Assembly (NCBI GenBank): GCA_017165825.1 | Contig: CM029367.1 | Span: 16,296,810 to 16,360,809, forward strand | From: Hepsetus odoe | Taxonomy: Eukaryota > Chordata > Actinopteri > Characiformes > Hepsetidae | Direction: 5' to 3' | DNA length: 64,000 bases | In this document: positions 29,388 through 43,232 of the stretch, piece after piece | How the letters are laid out: each line of letters starts with the position of its first letter | How positions within the stretch are numbered: position 1 is the first letter of the stretch | Position numbers and translations under genes: made by a program | Notes under the pieces: model-generated | Seen by the model: only the letters and a program-made list of their open reading frames with translations | Database searches by the model: none | Told to the model about the DNA's origin: nothing

Positions 29388-32300
29388 CTGCAAATAAACA
29401 AATACAAAACTGAGATCATGTGTCGAAACAGTTTTAAGCACGCACTGATATCATACATGCCATTAGCTAATTTATTATTTTCTGAAAGCAATGGCACACA
29501 AACACATTTCTTCAAATGTGAAGAAATCAGCACTGACTCTATTCAGTTACCAAAGTGATGACAGTAAAAGAAAAGTTAGAGTGACTGACCTTGGTGAGTC
29601 AATCCCACTGTCTGCTGTATTGCTTTGATTTTCTGCTGTTTCCACTGTACAGCCTCTAGAAGAGTCACCGTGACTGATGCTTGCACACTGAAGGTCCTCA
29701 GCACTCTTTGGTGTTTCAAACTGACTCTGACTGTAGTCTTTCTCCTGGGGATGTTGAGTCCATAGACTGGCCTGACCATCAACTTCATCTGCAGACCTAA
29801 GAACTGTTTCAGTGTCCGAGTCCCTTTCACTCGTATGACAGTAATCAAAGATGCTACTGTCCAAGGCCTCAGCTGGTTCAGAGTGTCCTGAGCTGGACTG
29901 AAGTCGGCTGGGGCTGGCGTCTCTTAGCAGGTGAGAAAAAACTGGCTGGTGCTCAGTTGCCAGCCACCTGTATTCATGTTGCCTTTGGGTGGCTCGTATG
30001 GGGTCTTGATGGCGAAGTGAGGTGTTATCCATGAAAGTGCTGTCCCAGTCCCCATCCAGACAGACAGGCTCACGGCAGCGAGCTGTGCCAGGGTGAGCGA
30101 CCTCATTGACACACTCCTCATTCAGGCAGAGTGAGCTGCAACCGTCATCATCCACCTCTACTTTCTGGTAAAGGCGGTGCTCATCGTCAGCGTAGACTTC
30201 ACTGTCTACATGGTTGCTGTCTCTGTGCATGCTTATAGTCTCCAACACTTGTTGACTGCTTGTTTGTTGGTGTGAGGAAAGGAGATCAGGACAGTGTTCA
30301 GATTCTTCCTTACTGTTAACCAGATGGAGCGACAGTCTACGCTGAACTGTGGGTTTAGGCCAAGACAGGGGTAATTCTGTTGTTTCATATGGACGTGAAT
30401 TGAGGTCTATAATGTGTTTCTGATTTGTTAAATCTCCATCTTCAAAAACCTCATGTTTAATTTCCTTTCCTCTTCCATCTCTGAGCTCTCTGCCTCTAAG
30501 TTTGCTGTCCCTCAGCTTGATTTTGTCCTCTATCCTCAGTGTGCTGCTCTCAGGGTATATGGAACTGTAATCTCCAGGAAGCTCTTTAATGGCTTTAGAA
30601 TCTATGAAGGAATCTAGATTCAGTCCCCTCTCATGTAGCCGTTCACAGGATCTGTCAGTCAGAATCTGGGCTTTCTCTGCCTCCTCTGAAAATGCTTTTG
30701 CACGGTGAGGGTCCCAGGATTTGGACCTGTGACTTGCACGCTCTCGCCGACTAGAAATCTTGGCCTCCCTCCTCCTTTGTTCTTTGTGGTTGGTGGATGG
30801 TACTACATTCTGCCCTGGCAGCGACTGGAATGGATTCTCTATGCGTTTCTTGTAGACACATTTTGCTTCCAAAGCAGTACAATCCTCTTGGTTGTCAGTT
30901 TCATCTAAAACTAATTCAGGCCTGAGGCCAGATGGAATAAGATCATCTCCCTGTAGAACACTGTCACATGGAACATCTTTACTTTTGGTCCTCTGTTTCT
31001 CTTTGGCAGCAGGGCCTCTTTTCTTGTTCCTGGTGGCTTTAGAGACAGGCTTCTTTCCAGCAACCCTGGATAAATGGTGTTTCTGCTTAGAGATTAGGAT
31101 CTCTGTGGACATGCCTCTGTCACTTGTCATGGCCTTTGTCATTCTCTCTGCTTTCTCTTCCAGTTTCTTCATCAGGACTGTATGGCGGACCAGGTTGTCA
31201 ACCGTAAGCTCAGGGTTGATCCGTTTAATGATGGCATGCTCAAGATCTCTGGGAAGGTTATTAAGATCATCTTCATCCCTGACTGGCCACTCCTCAGGTG
31301 GGAATTGCCCAGAGAAGGTTGCATATTCCTTCTTCAGCTTGTTCTCCTTCTTTCCTGTATTCCGGCGAAATAGGTTGAGGCCGAACTTGCGGCCAGGCTT
31401 TTCTTTGTCCTTCCGGCTAGTAGTTGTGGATTTGCTGAGCTCACTAGCTTGGTCTGCTGCAGTAGATGTAGACTGATGTTGGACAGTGGGCTTATGTTCT
31501 CTAGGCCATTTGAGACTTTTTCCAGTACATTCACTTATACTGATAGACTGGTCCTGGACAGATGGCGGAGCTGTTGTCTGGGGTGTGAAACAACTACAGG
31601 ACTTGCAGTGGGACATGACGGGTAGTTCAACAGAGGCATCCAAGCAACTTTCGTTGCTCACCAGGTAGGTAATAGGAGGAGGAGAGGGATGATCATTATC
31701 ATTTGTCCACCAGTTCTTCTCCTTAACTATGTTATTAGTGATGAAGTAGGTCTGAGGAGTAACAATAAAGTAGCCCTCTCCAGTATGGTAAATTTTTCTC
31801 TCTTTAATGAGCGCTCCCAGAGCATTGTAGAGGATGTCTTGAGTGGGAATGGTCATTCCTGAAAAGAAAACAGGGAAATAAAAGTGTATGAATGTAAAAT
31901 GATATACTGCAGAATGAATTGGCTTATATTCTCATTATATAGATAAAAAAAAGTTATAATTAATTTAAAATATGCTGTTTGTTACAATACCTGGATGGGC
32001 CTTCATCATGTGTTTAATCAGTGCCTCCTGGTTGACCGTTATATGAGCAGCGTTCATGTCAGATATAACTGAGCACAGGACCTCAGACAGAGGGATGAAC
32101 TGCGACTGAGAAATAGGTGACATCTGCACAGGAGACAAGTCACCTAAGGAAAAAAAACAAGCACACAAATTAAATACACTTAATATTTACTTTCTTGTTT
32201 CAAGGCAAAGATGTTTTACACTCTGTCTATTTTTGTCAGACATTCAGTCTTCAAACCTGGCAGATATAGGCACTTTAAAACCATGCTTAAACCACCGCTT

Positions 32301-35300
32301 GTGTTTTTAGGCATTAAACAAGAGATGACATAAAACCACATAAAACACTGTTTGAAGTTCAGAGCTAAGACATAAAAAACACAAAAACATCAAAGAATGC
32401 TAAATCCAGTCAAAAATTAGTTGTGATTTGTAACACTAGGCATGAAGCTTAATTACAGGGAAATATTTCAATATATCAGTTAGTGACATTTTTATGAACA
32501 TGAAGGAATTTGCATTTTCTTTGCAAAAGTAAAAATCTTAATCTTCATAAAAAAAGAAATACATAAAGTTACAAAAATACAGAGAGAATAGCCAAAACCC
32601 TTTGAATGGCCAGTAGGCGGGTATACAGAAAAGCAAAAAAAGCACAAAAACATTTCTCAGTTCTAAGGTGCAGGGCTTAGGCTTTATCTACAACTACACG
32701 GAGCATTAATCATTAACTGAAGGTGGCTAAACTAAATCCAGGTGACTTTTTAGTTAGAGACTAATTAAAGAAGTCAAGACCACCCCTACCCTACCCACTC
32801 CACACAAGTTTACATGTAACAACTATGTGCAATAGCCATTTTATTCTTGTAATTCAGAAAGAAAATAAAACTTTAATCAGACAGCTGCTGTTGCCAGGCT
32901 CGAAGGTAAACGAGGCCACTACCCCAAAAACTGCAGAAATCCAGCTGCTTTTTATATAATACACTTATATAATGTATCACTTCCATAATATGAAGGAATA
33001 ACAAAAACTATTTCTCAAACACCTTTTACTGATTCTTTTCATTCACCATTTTGATTCACTGTCTCAAAATTGAAGCTGTTTCAGACAGTTACAGCATCTC
33101 CTTTACTAGAAGGGTAATTACTTTAACAAGACCTGTTAACAAGTCTTTTGTTGCATTAGATTGCTTAGAGATATTAGCTCTCAGATCTTTGTTTTCTCTT
33201 TTCTCTCTCTTTCCCTGGGGCATATCCTGTCTGGACTCTGAGCCTGGACACAGAAAAGGGGAAGGAGAAGAAAGAATAGAGGACATACCCCACAAAAAGT
33301 CTCTATTACCACAAAAAGTTTGAACTTTATGTTGAAGTGTCCTCTCATCACTGGAGAAAACATAGGGACACAAATAATCCTTAAAATATTCCTCCACACC
33401 AGTAAAATCAGTAAAATAAAACATATAGATAACATGTTTGAAAAAAATCTTAATGGTGACATTAATATCAGCATCACAGGCCAAGTAGTGTACAAATTTA
33501 AATTGTTTTTTTTTTTTTAAACAGGTGGGAAACAATCTTGAAAATATTTCAGAATGATTTAGAAGCTCGGATTGAACTGGTGGCAGGGTGTGCCTGCCAC
33601 CTTCGGGTAAATGTAACTTCCCCTCTCTCCGGGGGAAACAGAGTCTGTGTTCATTGTAAAATGAGCCAGCTCTCTGGACATTAAGACCTTTGTCACATAC
33701 AACATGAATACCCTGCCAGGTACCATGGTAACTCAGTAGCATGCCACAAAGGCAAGGATGGGGTAGCAGGAGACTGGGACAAAAGTCACTAGTGACTTCC
33801 ATTTAATGCTGATATTCTTTGTAAAATAAAGGGTCATTTTGGGGTTGAGTCACAAATCTTCAGTGTTACATTTAAGGAAAAAAAGTTGTTTTTTAAATAA
33901 AGAGTTCTTGAGGTGCTGGTATTGCACTATAGATATAGTTATTTAAGTAATTGATGAAACTGAATATCCTCTTCTACATTTGTCAGTTTACCAATAGTAA
34001 CGAAGGCAGATTCATCCTTTTTTAAGAAGAAATTATTATTATTATTATTTTTATTATTATTTTTAAATATTATTTTTTAATTATATTTTATGCACAATAA
34101 CTGGGTTTGTTTTTTAAACCATGCAACCATGTCTGCCAAGTGATTTTGCCATATGGTTTATTGAGAATAGCCTCTAAAATTGCCATTATGTATGAATTAT
34201 GCAAAAAGACAAAGGGTAAATACTTTGCCATTCAGCAACTAAGGCTAGTCCAAAGCATTTATTTGCTTTTAAAGGTTTAATTATTATTTAAGTTGCTGCC
34301 ACACAATTTAAAGTGAGAAAAAAAATGCAGACGGGAAGCACATCTACTCAGCTTCAACTAGGGGAAATTCAATGGTGTGTGGGAGCCAGGATTCACATTA
34401 GTAAAGCACAGAGGTAATTAACCTGCAAAGGTGCCATTCAACACACATACACACACACACACACACACACTCCCCTGTGATACACGTCCTTGTACTAATA
34501 AAGTCAGGATTTTAATGTGGTGAGGTTCATTCCTCATCACGACCACAAACACAACTCACACCAGTCCACCCGCTGCAGCGGGGAGGTGAGGTGAGGAACA
34601 AAAGCCAGCGCAGTGGTGTTTAGGGTGTTTCTTAGGCTGTGATTTTCCCCTGAGGGGGAGGAGGTGAAGAAAACATAACCTGTGCACGCAGCCTTTAAGG
34701 CACATGTTGTCCAACTATCAGTGAGGTACTGCACATGTATGTAGTGTCCATGGTTAGAGACACAACTATGCATGTCCTGACTTGAAACAGTTTCCTTAAA
34801 AGCTCCCAAGGAGCCCTTGACAGAGTGGATGATCACGTAAGGAATAAGGAATAGTATTTTCAGTTCTTTTCACAAGTTTGTGTTTTTTCCCCCCCTATTT
34901 TTTATCTATGTATAAAAAACAAAGAAAAAAAAAAGATACCTTTGAAAAAGCAGTCAAATATCACTGTAATGTCTTCTTAAAGTGAACATGTCTAGCATCC
35001 TAATGAGCTCTGGACTCTCATCTGGCTGAAATCTTAATCCACATAATCCTACATCCATGGGTTCTCCCATCATAATGCTCATTTCCTCCAGCAGCACTCC
35101 CAGCGCTTATTTTATCGCACTACTTTAATCTCACGTTTTATTTCTAACTCTTCAGCTCTGCTTGGCTTAGTCTTGAGTCATGAGCTCTGGAATGACAACC
35201 AGACACCTGGTACAGTTTCACTTTGGAACTAGGTGGTATGAGTCTGATCATGAGCACCACATATAAGGAAGAAAGCAATAAATCCTGCCTCACCAAGTCT

Positions 35301-38300
35301 GCAATTAACTGTTTGGTTCACTCAAAGAAAGAACTGAAACATACTGCCAGTTATCATTGTTTTATCTTAGAAGTAACACTGGTTTACTAAAAAATGACTG
35401 AACTTCACAAAGGAAATAAATGGAAGCATAATTATAGCCAAAAATCAATAAACACCATTTTCATTTATTTGTAATGGTTTTTATAAAGAAGATGCCATAA
35501 AAACAAAAATTGTGATTAGGTGTCAGTTCCTTATTACTTATTTTATTTATTTGCAATGTTTGGATTTCCTTCCTGAGGACAATAGACCTGAGACAGAAAT
35601 TTGTTAATTAGTATTTTTTATGTCACTGATCATGATCAGATTTTTAAAAAATTGCATCTACATCTAACATGTCTGAAATTCAATATGTCAAAACTCAATA
35701 AATAAAGTCAATTTGTGTTGCTCATATATAAATGATTGCTAAGCTTCACCTAAAATCAAATTGTGTTTATCATGGGAAAGCATGTTTCCTCTAGAACGTG
35801 TCAACATCCTTTTAACTAGTGACGCCATTCACATGAATGCTGCGTGTTATCTCAGATTTTATTCAGTATTGAGGCCCTGGTACCTTATAAATATTCTAGA
35901 ACAGAAAATAAAACATTTTTACAGTTTTATCTTGAATGTATTTTGTATTGTGAATATGTCTAAAAACTATGTCAAAAATTCTTTTTACATGTTGCTCCAC
36001 CCTTCCTTACAATAATCATGTTATCATAGCCTGTTTGCCTGATCCATTTTGTGCTTTTTTCGTATCATGGCTTGTTAACACTCTTTGTAATGTCACTACA
36101 AGGAGCCAGGTTCCAGAAACCGCATTCAGCAGTCTTTACGAGACAGTGCTTGTTCTTGCTGCCATGGAAAGGGAGTTAAAATGAGCCATAAACAAACTGA
36201 AAGAGCCCCTCAGCAGTGTCCTATTTTGTGTCTTTATTAAAAGATGTGCCAGATTGAGCTTTAAATGGCTTGCATAATAAGTTACAATTAAATTTTATGT
36301 CTGTTGTGATATAATTTGCTGTATAAGCAGTGAAATATCTAAATGGCATGCAGTCTTGAATGAGGTAATGAAGTTAAATGCAGACTGAACTATGAAACTT
36401 ATGTGAAATTCACTAGACACCATTTGTTTTGACAGTGAAAGGTGAGCTACATAGCAGATACTGACTTACCCAAGTTTTACGCAGATTTTTTCTCTGTGCT
36501 CCAGTACCAATTTAGGCTAGGTGAAAATGTTTGGCAACTTTGCAAAGGCTCAATAAAAGCCTTGGCAATAGTCATTATGTGGACTTTTGCACTGATTAAA
36601 CTGCTTCGCCTACACCTACTGATAAGGCTTCTGAGACAATAAATATTTTACAATTATGTCTACGTTTTGCATCATAAAAAAAGGAAACCAACCTTTCCCA
36701 ATGTTTTTTATGGTTGTTTAACTATTCGAATGTTTTTAACACTCAAATCAGCTAATCTCCTCACAAAGGAGAAGGAATAAATATTTTAGTGTTGACAGAG
36801 CAGGGCATCGGTGTGTAGGAAAGTAAAAGAAAGACTCAGATTGTATGCAAAGACCGATATTTAGTCTGTTCACTTATCATCATCCTCCCATCTTCCCATG
36901 AGGAAAAAGCAAAGCAAGCTAAGTGATTTGAGTATTTTGTGTCACTGCTGCAACCCCTTCACACAAAGGGAGAGAGTGAACACTAGGTCTAAGAAGTGAT
37001 GCAGAGCTAAAAATGCATGCAGATAGTAGAGAAGAGTAGAGTAGAGTAATCTTTTATTATCCCACGAATGGGAAATTTGGGCGTTACAGGTAGTTCTTTT
37101 GGAAAAAAATACACCGAACTGTCATCAGCATGCCAGCTCCAGTCAGCAGCTCAATGCAGGAGAGAAGCTAAACTTCACTAAGGGACATCTGGCATCAGGT
37201 TACACAAAAGGAGACCATAGATATTTTTAACCAAACATTGCCAAATGGCACCGCCAAGCAAACGCAGTTTGAGGAAATTCAAAGCTCTGATCTTTAAAAA
37301 ATAACTCGAAAGTTAACAAACCACCCAAATTTAAACTGATATCCTTTGAACACAAATTGTATAGATAATTCTTGAAATCAATTACAGAGAAAAGAATATA
37401 TTCTTTATTACTTTTCCACTCCTCCACATCTAGCAGCTGGTTAGTTTAAAGGTAAAGGCATAGAAAGACCCCTTCGTTCTTACAAAGAAAATAAATTTAA
37501 GACTCAAATTCCCACAATCAACATCACATAACCAATATTTCCCTTCCATTTTTACCTGCCCCTGATGGTCCTTGTCCTCTGTAATTGCTTGTTTGACAGA
37601 GAGGGCCCAGAGAAACGCTGGGGGTTCCTTTTCACAAGATTTCCGCCATGAGATGTTTAGACATTCCAGGTGTTTCAGACTGGTCTCACCTCCAGAAGCT
37701 GGAGGAGCCCCCATTTACTGCACTCACACACCACTAATCAAGATCCAAGGAGTAATTCACACCAGATGAGAGCAATTTCCTCTAAGTAGAACTAACCTAC
37801 AACAGATTCAAGTTTTGTTATCCTTACACTGTGAGGCTTCTGTCATTGCAATAGTTCAATCAGGTCTAAATCCCAAGCAGGTTTAGAGGTAAAAGCACAA
37901 TATATCTTGATATCAGTCATGGCAAAGCATAGAACTAGGCTAGCTCTTCAAACATCAAAATAAGGAAAGCCTTTTAAGTAGGCAGTATGTTTCTCCACCT
38001 GGAGGAAAATGTACTTGATAATACTTAATATTTCCTGCAATGTGAGTAGTGGCACAGAAATCAGAGTCAGATTTTGCTAAAGGTAGACAGAGCTTAAATA
38101 CATTGAAGTAAGATAATCTCTTCATTTGTTTTTATCGGCACAGGCCTTGGGTTGCGTGTGGACCATAAACGTGTCGACTTCAGTCACATAAAAACTGGAC
38201 TTCCTGGCTAATGCGAAAAGGATGCAACAAATGATGTCCAGCATGCTTTCAGATGGAGGTCAGGTTCTAGAATGGAGGGCAAGGTTGCCTTTCATATCAG

Positions 38301-41300
38301 AGCTCATTAAAGGGGTCAGACTCAGCTTCATCTTGTGAGCAAAACAGTGTTCATAGTTCAAGCACACTACTACACTAATCTGTCCTGTCACAAACATTTA
38401 TAACAAACAAGGATGTTTAGAAATGCTATTAGGCAATTCTTACTGACATTATACACATTTATGTTCAAAACATCTGGTGGGTTTTCACAGTCAAAATGGA
38501 AAATCTTTTGTCATGTTTTGAAGATATTCAGGTAAATTTCAATTTGGACGTATCTATAGTCACACGGAGAGATTGAATTTTTATAAAAAAAGCCTAAATA
38601 AGGGGAAAGCCGAGGCAGGAAAGGACTCCAGTGACTAGATTACAACTTGTGCCCCAAACTCATCCATCTGCTTGCCGTCAAAGTTGTTTAACTACACTGC
38701 TGGATAAAGAATACAAGGTTTCACTGGAGAGAAAGAGGGTGAAGTCAAGGAGGCACCACACACAGCTGCTTGTGGTAGACTTTGGTTTGGTGTTTGGTTA
38801 CCGCAAGAAAACATTCCAGTGGTAGCCTTCTTAGAAACCAGATCCAACACACTCAGTCTGTCAACACTGCATATCCAAAGACCCCTTGCTCCTTGAACAT
38901 CTCTCAGTTTTTTAGTTGTTTTGTGACTAGTTTTGAGTTATCTAGAGAAAGGCATACGGTTGTTTCAGAGTGCACTGCTCGTTCAGGGTTCAACTGAGAA
39001 GTTAGGTGCATCAACGTGTTGGTCTTTATCAAGTAATTTCAGGATGAAAGCAACTCCTGCTTTAAAGATGGAAAGAAGGCTTGTGTTCTTTTACAAGGGC
39101 ACGATGGCTACACGGGGCCTCCTCTGCGCATGGGGCACACCTGGATCCTCTGTGCTTATCTGCTGAGGTCTGCATTAAGCTCCACGAGGATAGGACAGGG
39201 GCAATGACCTTTGGTACCCAGTGAACTGAGAGGGTAATTTTCAATGCGTGTGCACCACAGGGTGCTGACCTCCGGATGCTAAGTACAGCATGAAAACTGT
39301 TCATGGCTAATAAGCTGAGATCTAGAGGATATGACCCACATTAATGCAAGCACTTACAAAACCTTCAACCGAGTCCAAGCAATCTGACTCCCAGACAACT
39401 AATCAGGGGAATATTTCTCAATACTAGTGTCGCATAGATAAGACTTTTCTGTAATACCCACAGATAGGGAATGATGGCTTGAGCTAGGTTACACATGTCC
39501 GTAACCAGTGTACTCATATTAAATATTGCTTTTGTTAAATTCATGGGACTAGGCCTGATGATTGGAGGGTCATGGGTTTGAATACTGAAACAGTAGGTTG
39601 TCCTGAGGTAACCTTCAGCAAAGTACTGTACCAAACCCTGCTCCCTGATTGCAGGCATTGCAGCCTACTCCTCTTAAGTGTGTTACTGGTGTGTTTGGAT
39701 GTATCGAATGCAGAGGATAAATTCTCGACACTCAGTTCAGTGTGTGGGTTCCAGCACAAGGAATTATTAAAATTCATGTTACACTTCCTTTGAGTTTAAG
39801 GTGATATTACAACCAATTAACCGTACTTGATTGTACTGAACACCTCATTAAAGTTCATGTGTTTCATTTTAGATCCCTGTGGCTGTTCTGAGCTTGATCT
39901 GGAGTCACTCAATAATGCAGAGGCCCCAGTCAACCATTGTGAGCAGAGCTTCAAATTTCACTTGTCAAGCATACAGTGCAAAGATGGCCTTACCCATACT
40001 ATATTCCACTCCAGAGTATTAAAGCATGTCAAAACACATCACTGTGATGTACAGTGTGTGATTATACATATACCTCAAAAACTTTGAGGTTCCATCAGTC
40101 TTATCCTCTAAATGTGGACCAGATCTTCTCTGAAATATTTAGAGTGAATTTTCCTCATTTCAATGCCAATGCCCTAAGAAACAGCGAAATGCATGTGGGC
40201 ACTCCGTTAACTTTTTAATAGAGAGTCACTGTTCTAAGCAACATGGGGTATTTTAGAAATACTTAGACCATTCACACATAATCAAGATCCCATGAGTCCT
40301 GAATTGCACAGTTCCTGCTCTGTTAAATTTAGATTCCAGCTAAATTTCTATAAGTAAATGTATTGTAAGAACATTAAGAGCTACCAGTAAGAGCTATTCT
40401 ACCACTGTAGAAAAGTGTATTAGAGCTTTAGAGGAGGAGAAGAAAGAAGGAAGTTTGAGCTTAAAGTATTACTAAATCAAAAATTTCACAGATTCAGAAT
40501 AGCTCGGTGTTTCTGTAAATGTAATGTAAGGAAATGCAGCTAGACTCCAATTGATTCAAAAGCATTTATGTAGCTAGGTTTAAAACAACTAGAACATATA
40601 GGAGAAACAAACTTAAAAAAAGATCAAAGTAATCCCAAATGGTCTGATGTAAAATGCTTCATTCTATGAGGTATTTCTCACTGGTGATGTGTTTGATGTG
40701 TATGAGGAGTTTAATGCCTCTTCAAATACACACACAGAAAAGTGTGACAAGAAATACAATGTTCAGATCTGAACTGTTTAATTTTGTAGTATTTTTTAAA
40801 GTGCCTTTTAAAAAGGTTTGTTTGGGGATTCCAAGCACAGGTTTTTCCCCCTTAAAAAATAACAGTGTCTCTTCATTCTCACCCTGCCAGGTTGGCCAAG
40901 GGAGACCCCAGAGTACAATCCATCTTTTCACTTAATGTACAGTGATAATCAGCAGCACAGAAAGAGGGGAGGTAGACTAATTCATCATCCCATCTGCTGA
41001 TGGGTAACTACAGGCTGGCACTAACCAGTTCCTGCTGACTAAACAAAGGCCTGAAACAAGCTTGACTTTTTAAAGGCTGTTGATCATGAAATATTTTCCT
41101 CTAAAAAAGGTCAATAACATAGTTAAAGAGCAAGAATTACATAGACAGATTAAGTAAGTGATACAAGTAATTGATATGTGCATCATTTTTACAAGAGTGA
41201 CTATTAGGCTATCACAAACACAATTTTGTTTTGTGCTCAGAAATAACTGTGATGATGTATTACATCAATTGATGTATTACGCATTTTCCTCAAGTCCTTT

Positions 41301-43071
41301 CTATGCATCACTTTTTTTCTGGTGTTCACAAAGCAGCAACATTCAAATTTGATGCAAAAGTTGGAGAATCCAGCTTAGACGTGTTTATCTTCAGTGAGCA
41401 GCAAACAAATATGGTGCAACAAAGCAACTAAGGTTTTCTAGTGTCCATGACCAGGAGCTATAAAGTGGCCAAAAGTGGAGCTCCAATGGACAGAAGATAC
41501 CTCTGGGGTTTTGTGAACAGGCAGTAAACTGCATGGCTGACAACATGACTGAGCTCACGTCTCTGCATGACAACATTTCTGAGCTGAACTTTACAGAGAG
41601 CACAAGTAACTCAAATGTGTTTACATGTCTTAACCATCTTAAAGATCCCAGACGTAGATGATGAATGAATTGAAATCTCCCTCGGACACATCCAATCCCA
41701 CTGTGTGGTCTTGTTCCTCAAATTCCACAGCTTTGTGCTCCCCCTCCTCATACACACACACACACACACACACACACTGACCTCCACCTTCAGTGGCCCT
41801 GACAGCAGGAGCAAATGGCTGATCTCACACAGCAGTGATGGCTTTGTGTGGGTGAACTCTCAGCCACTCAGCAGTGGCAATCATGTTTGAAAAGATCTGC
41901 CACCTCAACATGTGTGCAATGAAAACAACTTAAATTCTTGCATGAGCATAGTAACCTCATAAGCCATGAATCCTCAGGAGTAAACCTGCTCAGCATCCCA
42001 ACTTCCCTGTTCAGGTTCAGAGAAGGATTTGAACAAGGTCAGCTCACACTGCAGGATGTGTGTATCTGTGCTTTCATGTGAGTGGGTGTTGTCCATGTGT
42101 GTGTGTGGCAGGGCCGGTAAAAGGCCACTTTCTACTGAAATTATATTTCCTGTCATCTGGAAATAATACAGTAATGCTGCATACACAGTTGTGCCTCAAG
42201 CATGCTGAGATATCTCCCAGAAATGGTGGGCAGGTTAGGTTCAGGGGGCCATGAGAGACTAGGAGAGGCAGAGTGCTTCCAGTAGGCTCTTCAGAGTCCA
42301 TATGAAACTGGCTGTATTCCCTGTTTCTCTGAGGTATGCACAGGTTGGTTTGCTTAAGTTGCCATAACGTCCATCATTATAATCACTATTGACAAAAGGA
42401 AATGAGATCAGATGTAAGCAAGCCCTGAAAACATGAAACTCTGCTCTTTAAGATGAAAATGGGCAGTTCTTGTGGGTGGTGGTGGTTCAACAACACCATG
42501 CAGCTGCTCTAAAACCTGCTTCATGACACAAGCACACACGACCTCAAGCCTATTATTTAAAGCTTAGGAAAGACATAAAAAACCTTTCATCACCGCTGCA
42601 TAAAACACAGGGAAAAACAAATCTTCCAAGTTTCTTCCCAACCAGTAGACCATCCTATCTCTCTATCTTCATCCTACCTCCTGGATTAAGAGCAGACATG
42701 TTAAGGCTCATCTTCTCCCTATGCACAGAGGAGGACCTACCCACTGCTCTGATGGTGAAGCCCTTAGGAGACCTCAGCGCCCGGCGCATCCACGCCTCCC
42801 TCAGCACCTCCAGATTACTGCCGCTCCCCTGCACGAGCAGCACGGAGTTCTCCATCCAGCCCTGGAAGTAGACCTCGGCCACCGCTTTCACTAGCCTTTT
42901 ATTCCAGAAGCTTCGCAGATTCTGCGACTTAAAATCCATGAACACCTCTCGGCCGTTCGTGCCTTCGGCGCTGCCTCCTCCGGCCGCCGCTGAGCCGCCC
43001 TCCTCCCTCCACAACACCACGGCCAGCGACGCTGCTGACAGCTGCACCACCCGCTGCTGCTGCTGAGACAT
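29234..43071 (-). CDS. stox1: Storkhead-box protein 1 (winged-helix regulator)
   Basis: Four exons (43071-42741, 32143-31991, 31858-29590, 29387-29234) join in frame to about 968 residues, close to human STOX1 at 989. Exon 1 encodes the N-terminal module (SQNLRSFWNKRLVKAVAEVY, FTIRAVG). Exon 2 and early exon 3 carry the storkhead winged helix (PVQMSPISQSQFIPLSEVL; ALIKERKIYHTGEGYFIVTP), nearly identical to human. A conserved mid-region has FPPEEWPVRDEDDLNNLPRD and INPELTVDNLVRHTVLMKK. The C-terminus keeps DSGIDSPR, LKGLKQRGFLQN and LTPVMNV. STOX1 is a FOX-like DNA-binding protein linked in humans to trophoblast biology and pre-eclampsia and to cell-cycle and inner-ear progenitor control. Intron 1 is about 10.6 kb. 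The gene lies downstream of ccar1 on the same strand. Confidence 0.95.
29590..31858 (-). CDS. stox1: stox1 exon 3 (winged-helix part 2 and central region)
   Basis: A 2269-nt exon with acceptor TTTTCAG and donor CCAAG|GTCAGT. It encodes the wing (KIYHTGEGYFIVTPQTYFIT), a basic stretch (EKPGRKFGLNLFRRNTGKKE), the conserved EEWPVRDEDDL block and a long low-conservation acidic/serine-rich tail ending at DSGIDSPR. Confidence 0.93.
31991..32143 (-). CDS. stox1: stox1 exon 2 (winged-helix part 1)
   Basis: A 153-nt exon between CCTTAG and CAG|GTATTG. It encodes DLSPVQMSPISQSQFIPLSE and ends LIKHMMKAHP. The penultimate His (codon 31997-31995) falls at the place of human Tyr153. Confidence 0.92.
34441..34470. 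repeat. (AC)n microsatellite
   Basis: About 15 AC units with one AT interruption. Confidence 0.95.
39543..39770 (+). repeat. Diverged tRNA-derived SINE in stox1 intron 1
   Basis: Begins GGGACTAGGCCTGATGATTG, with GGGTTTGAATACTG, TGTCCTGAGGTAACCTTCAG and TGCTCCCTGATTGC. It belongs to the 'actaggctc' variant also seen at 43507 and 49513. Confidence 0.7.
41753..41778. repeat. (CA)n microsatellite
   Basis: Thirteen CA units inside stox1 intron 1. Confidence 0.95.
42741..43071 (-). CDS. stox1: stox1 exon 1
   Basis: 110 codons plus one base, starting MSQQQQRVVQLSAASLAVVL. The middle has a Gly/Ala-rich stretch, and the exon ends FTIRAVG with donor GTGG|GTAGGT. The start is the first ATG of the frame and lies just inside a GC-rich promoter. 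Confidence 0.9.
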
Positions 43072-43140
43072 CGTTTACCTGCCGGTTCTCCTCACCAAAT
43101 GAGCCGTAGCACCATAAAAGCGACGCCAAGAATGAACGTC

Positions 43141-43232
<92 letters not shown>

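Larger units (their letters stand above)
32144..42740 (-). other. stox1 intron 1
   Basis: A 10.6-kb AT-rich intron. It contains a 237-codon open frame of unknown meaning (33089-33802, minus), an AC microsatellite (34441-34470), an A/T-only stretch (34027-34085), a CA run (41753-41778), a fragment of the CCCACGAATGGGAAATT repeat (about 37040-37080) and a SINE (39543-39770). No additional exon is supported. Confidence 0.6.

Noticed and set aside
30892..31476. 194-codon open frame on the plus strand
   Set aside because: It is antisense to stox1 exon 3, whose coding sequence is clearly homologous to STOX1. The plus-strand frame is a by-product of that codon usage.
33715..33735. GGTACCATGGTAAC as a second RFX X-box
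   Set aside because: The right half matches but the left half does not fit GTYNCC.
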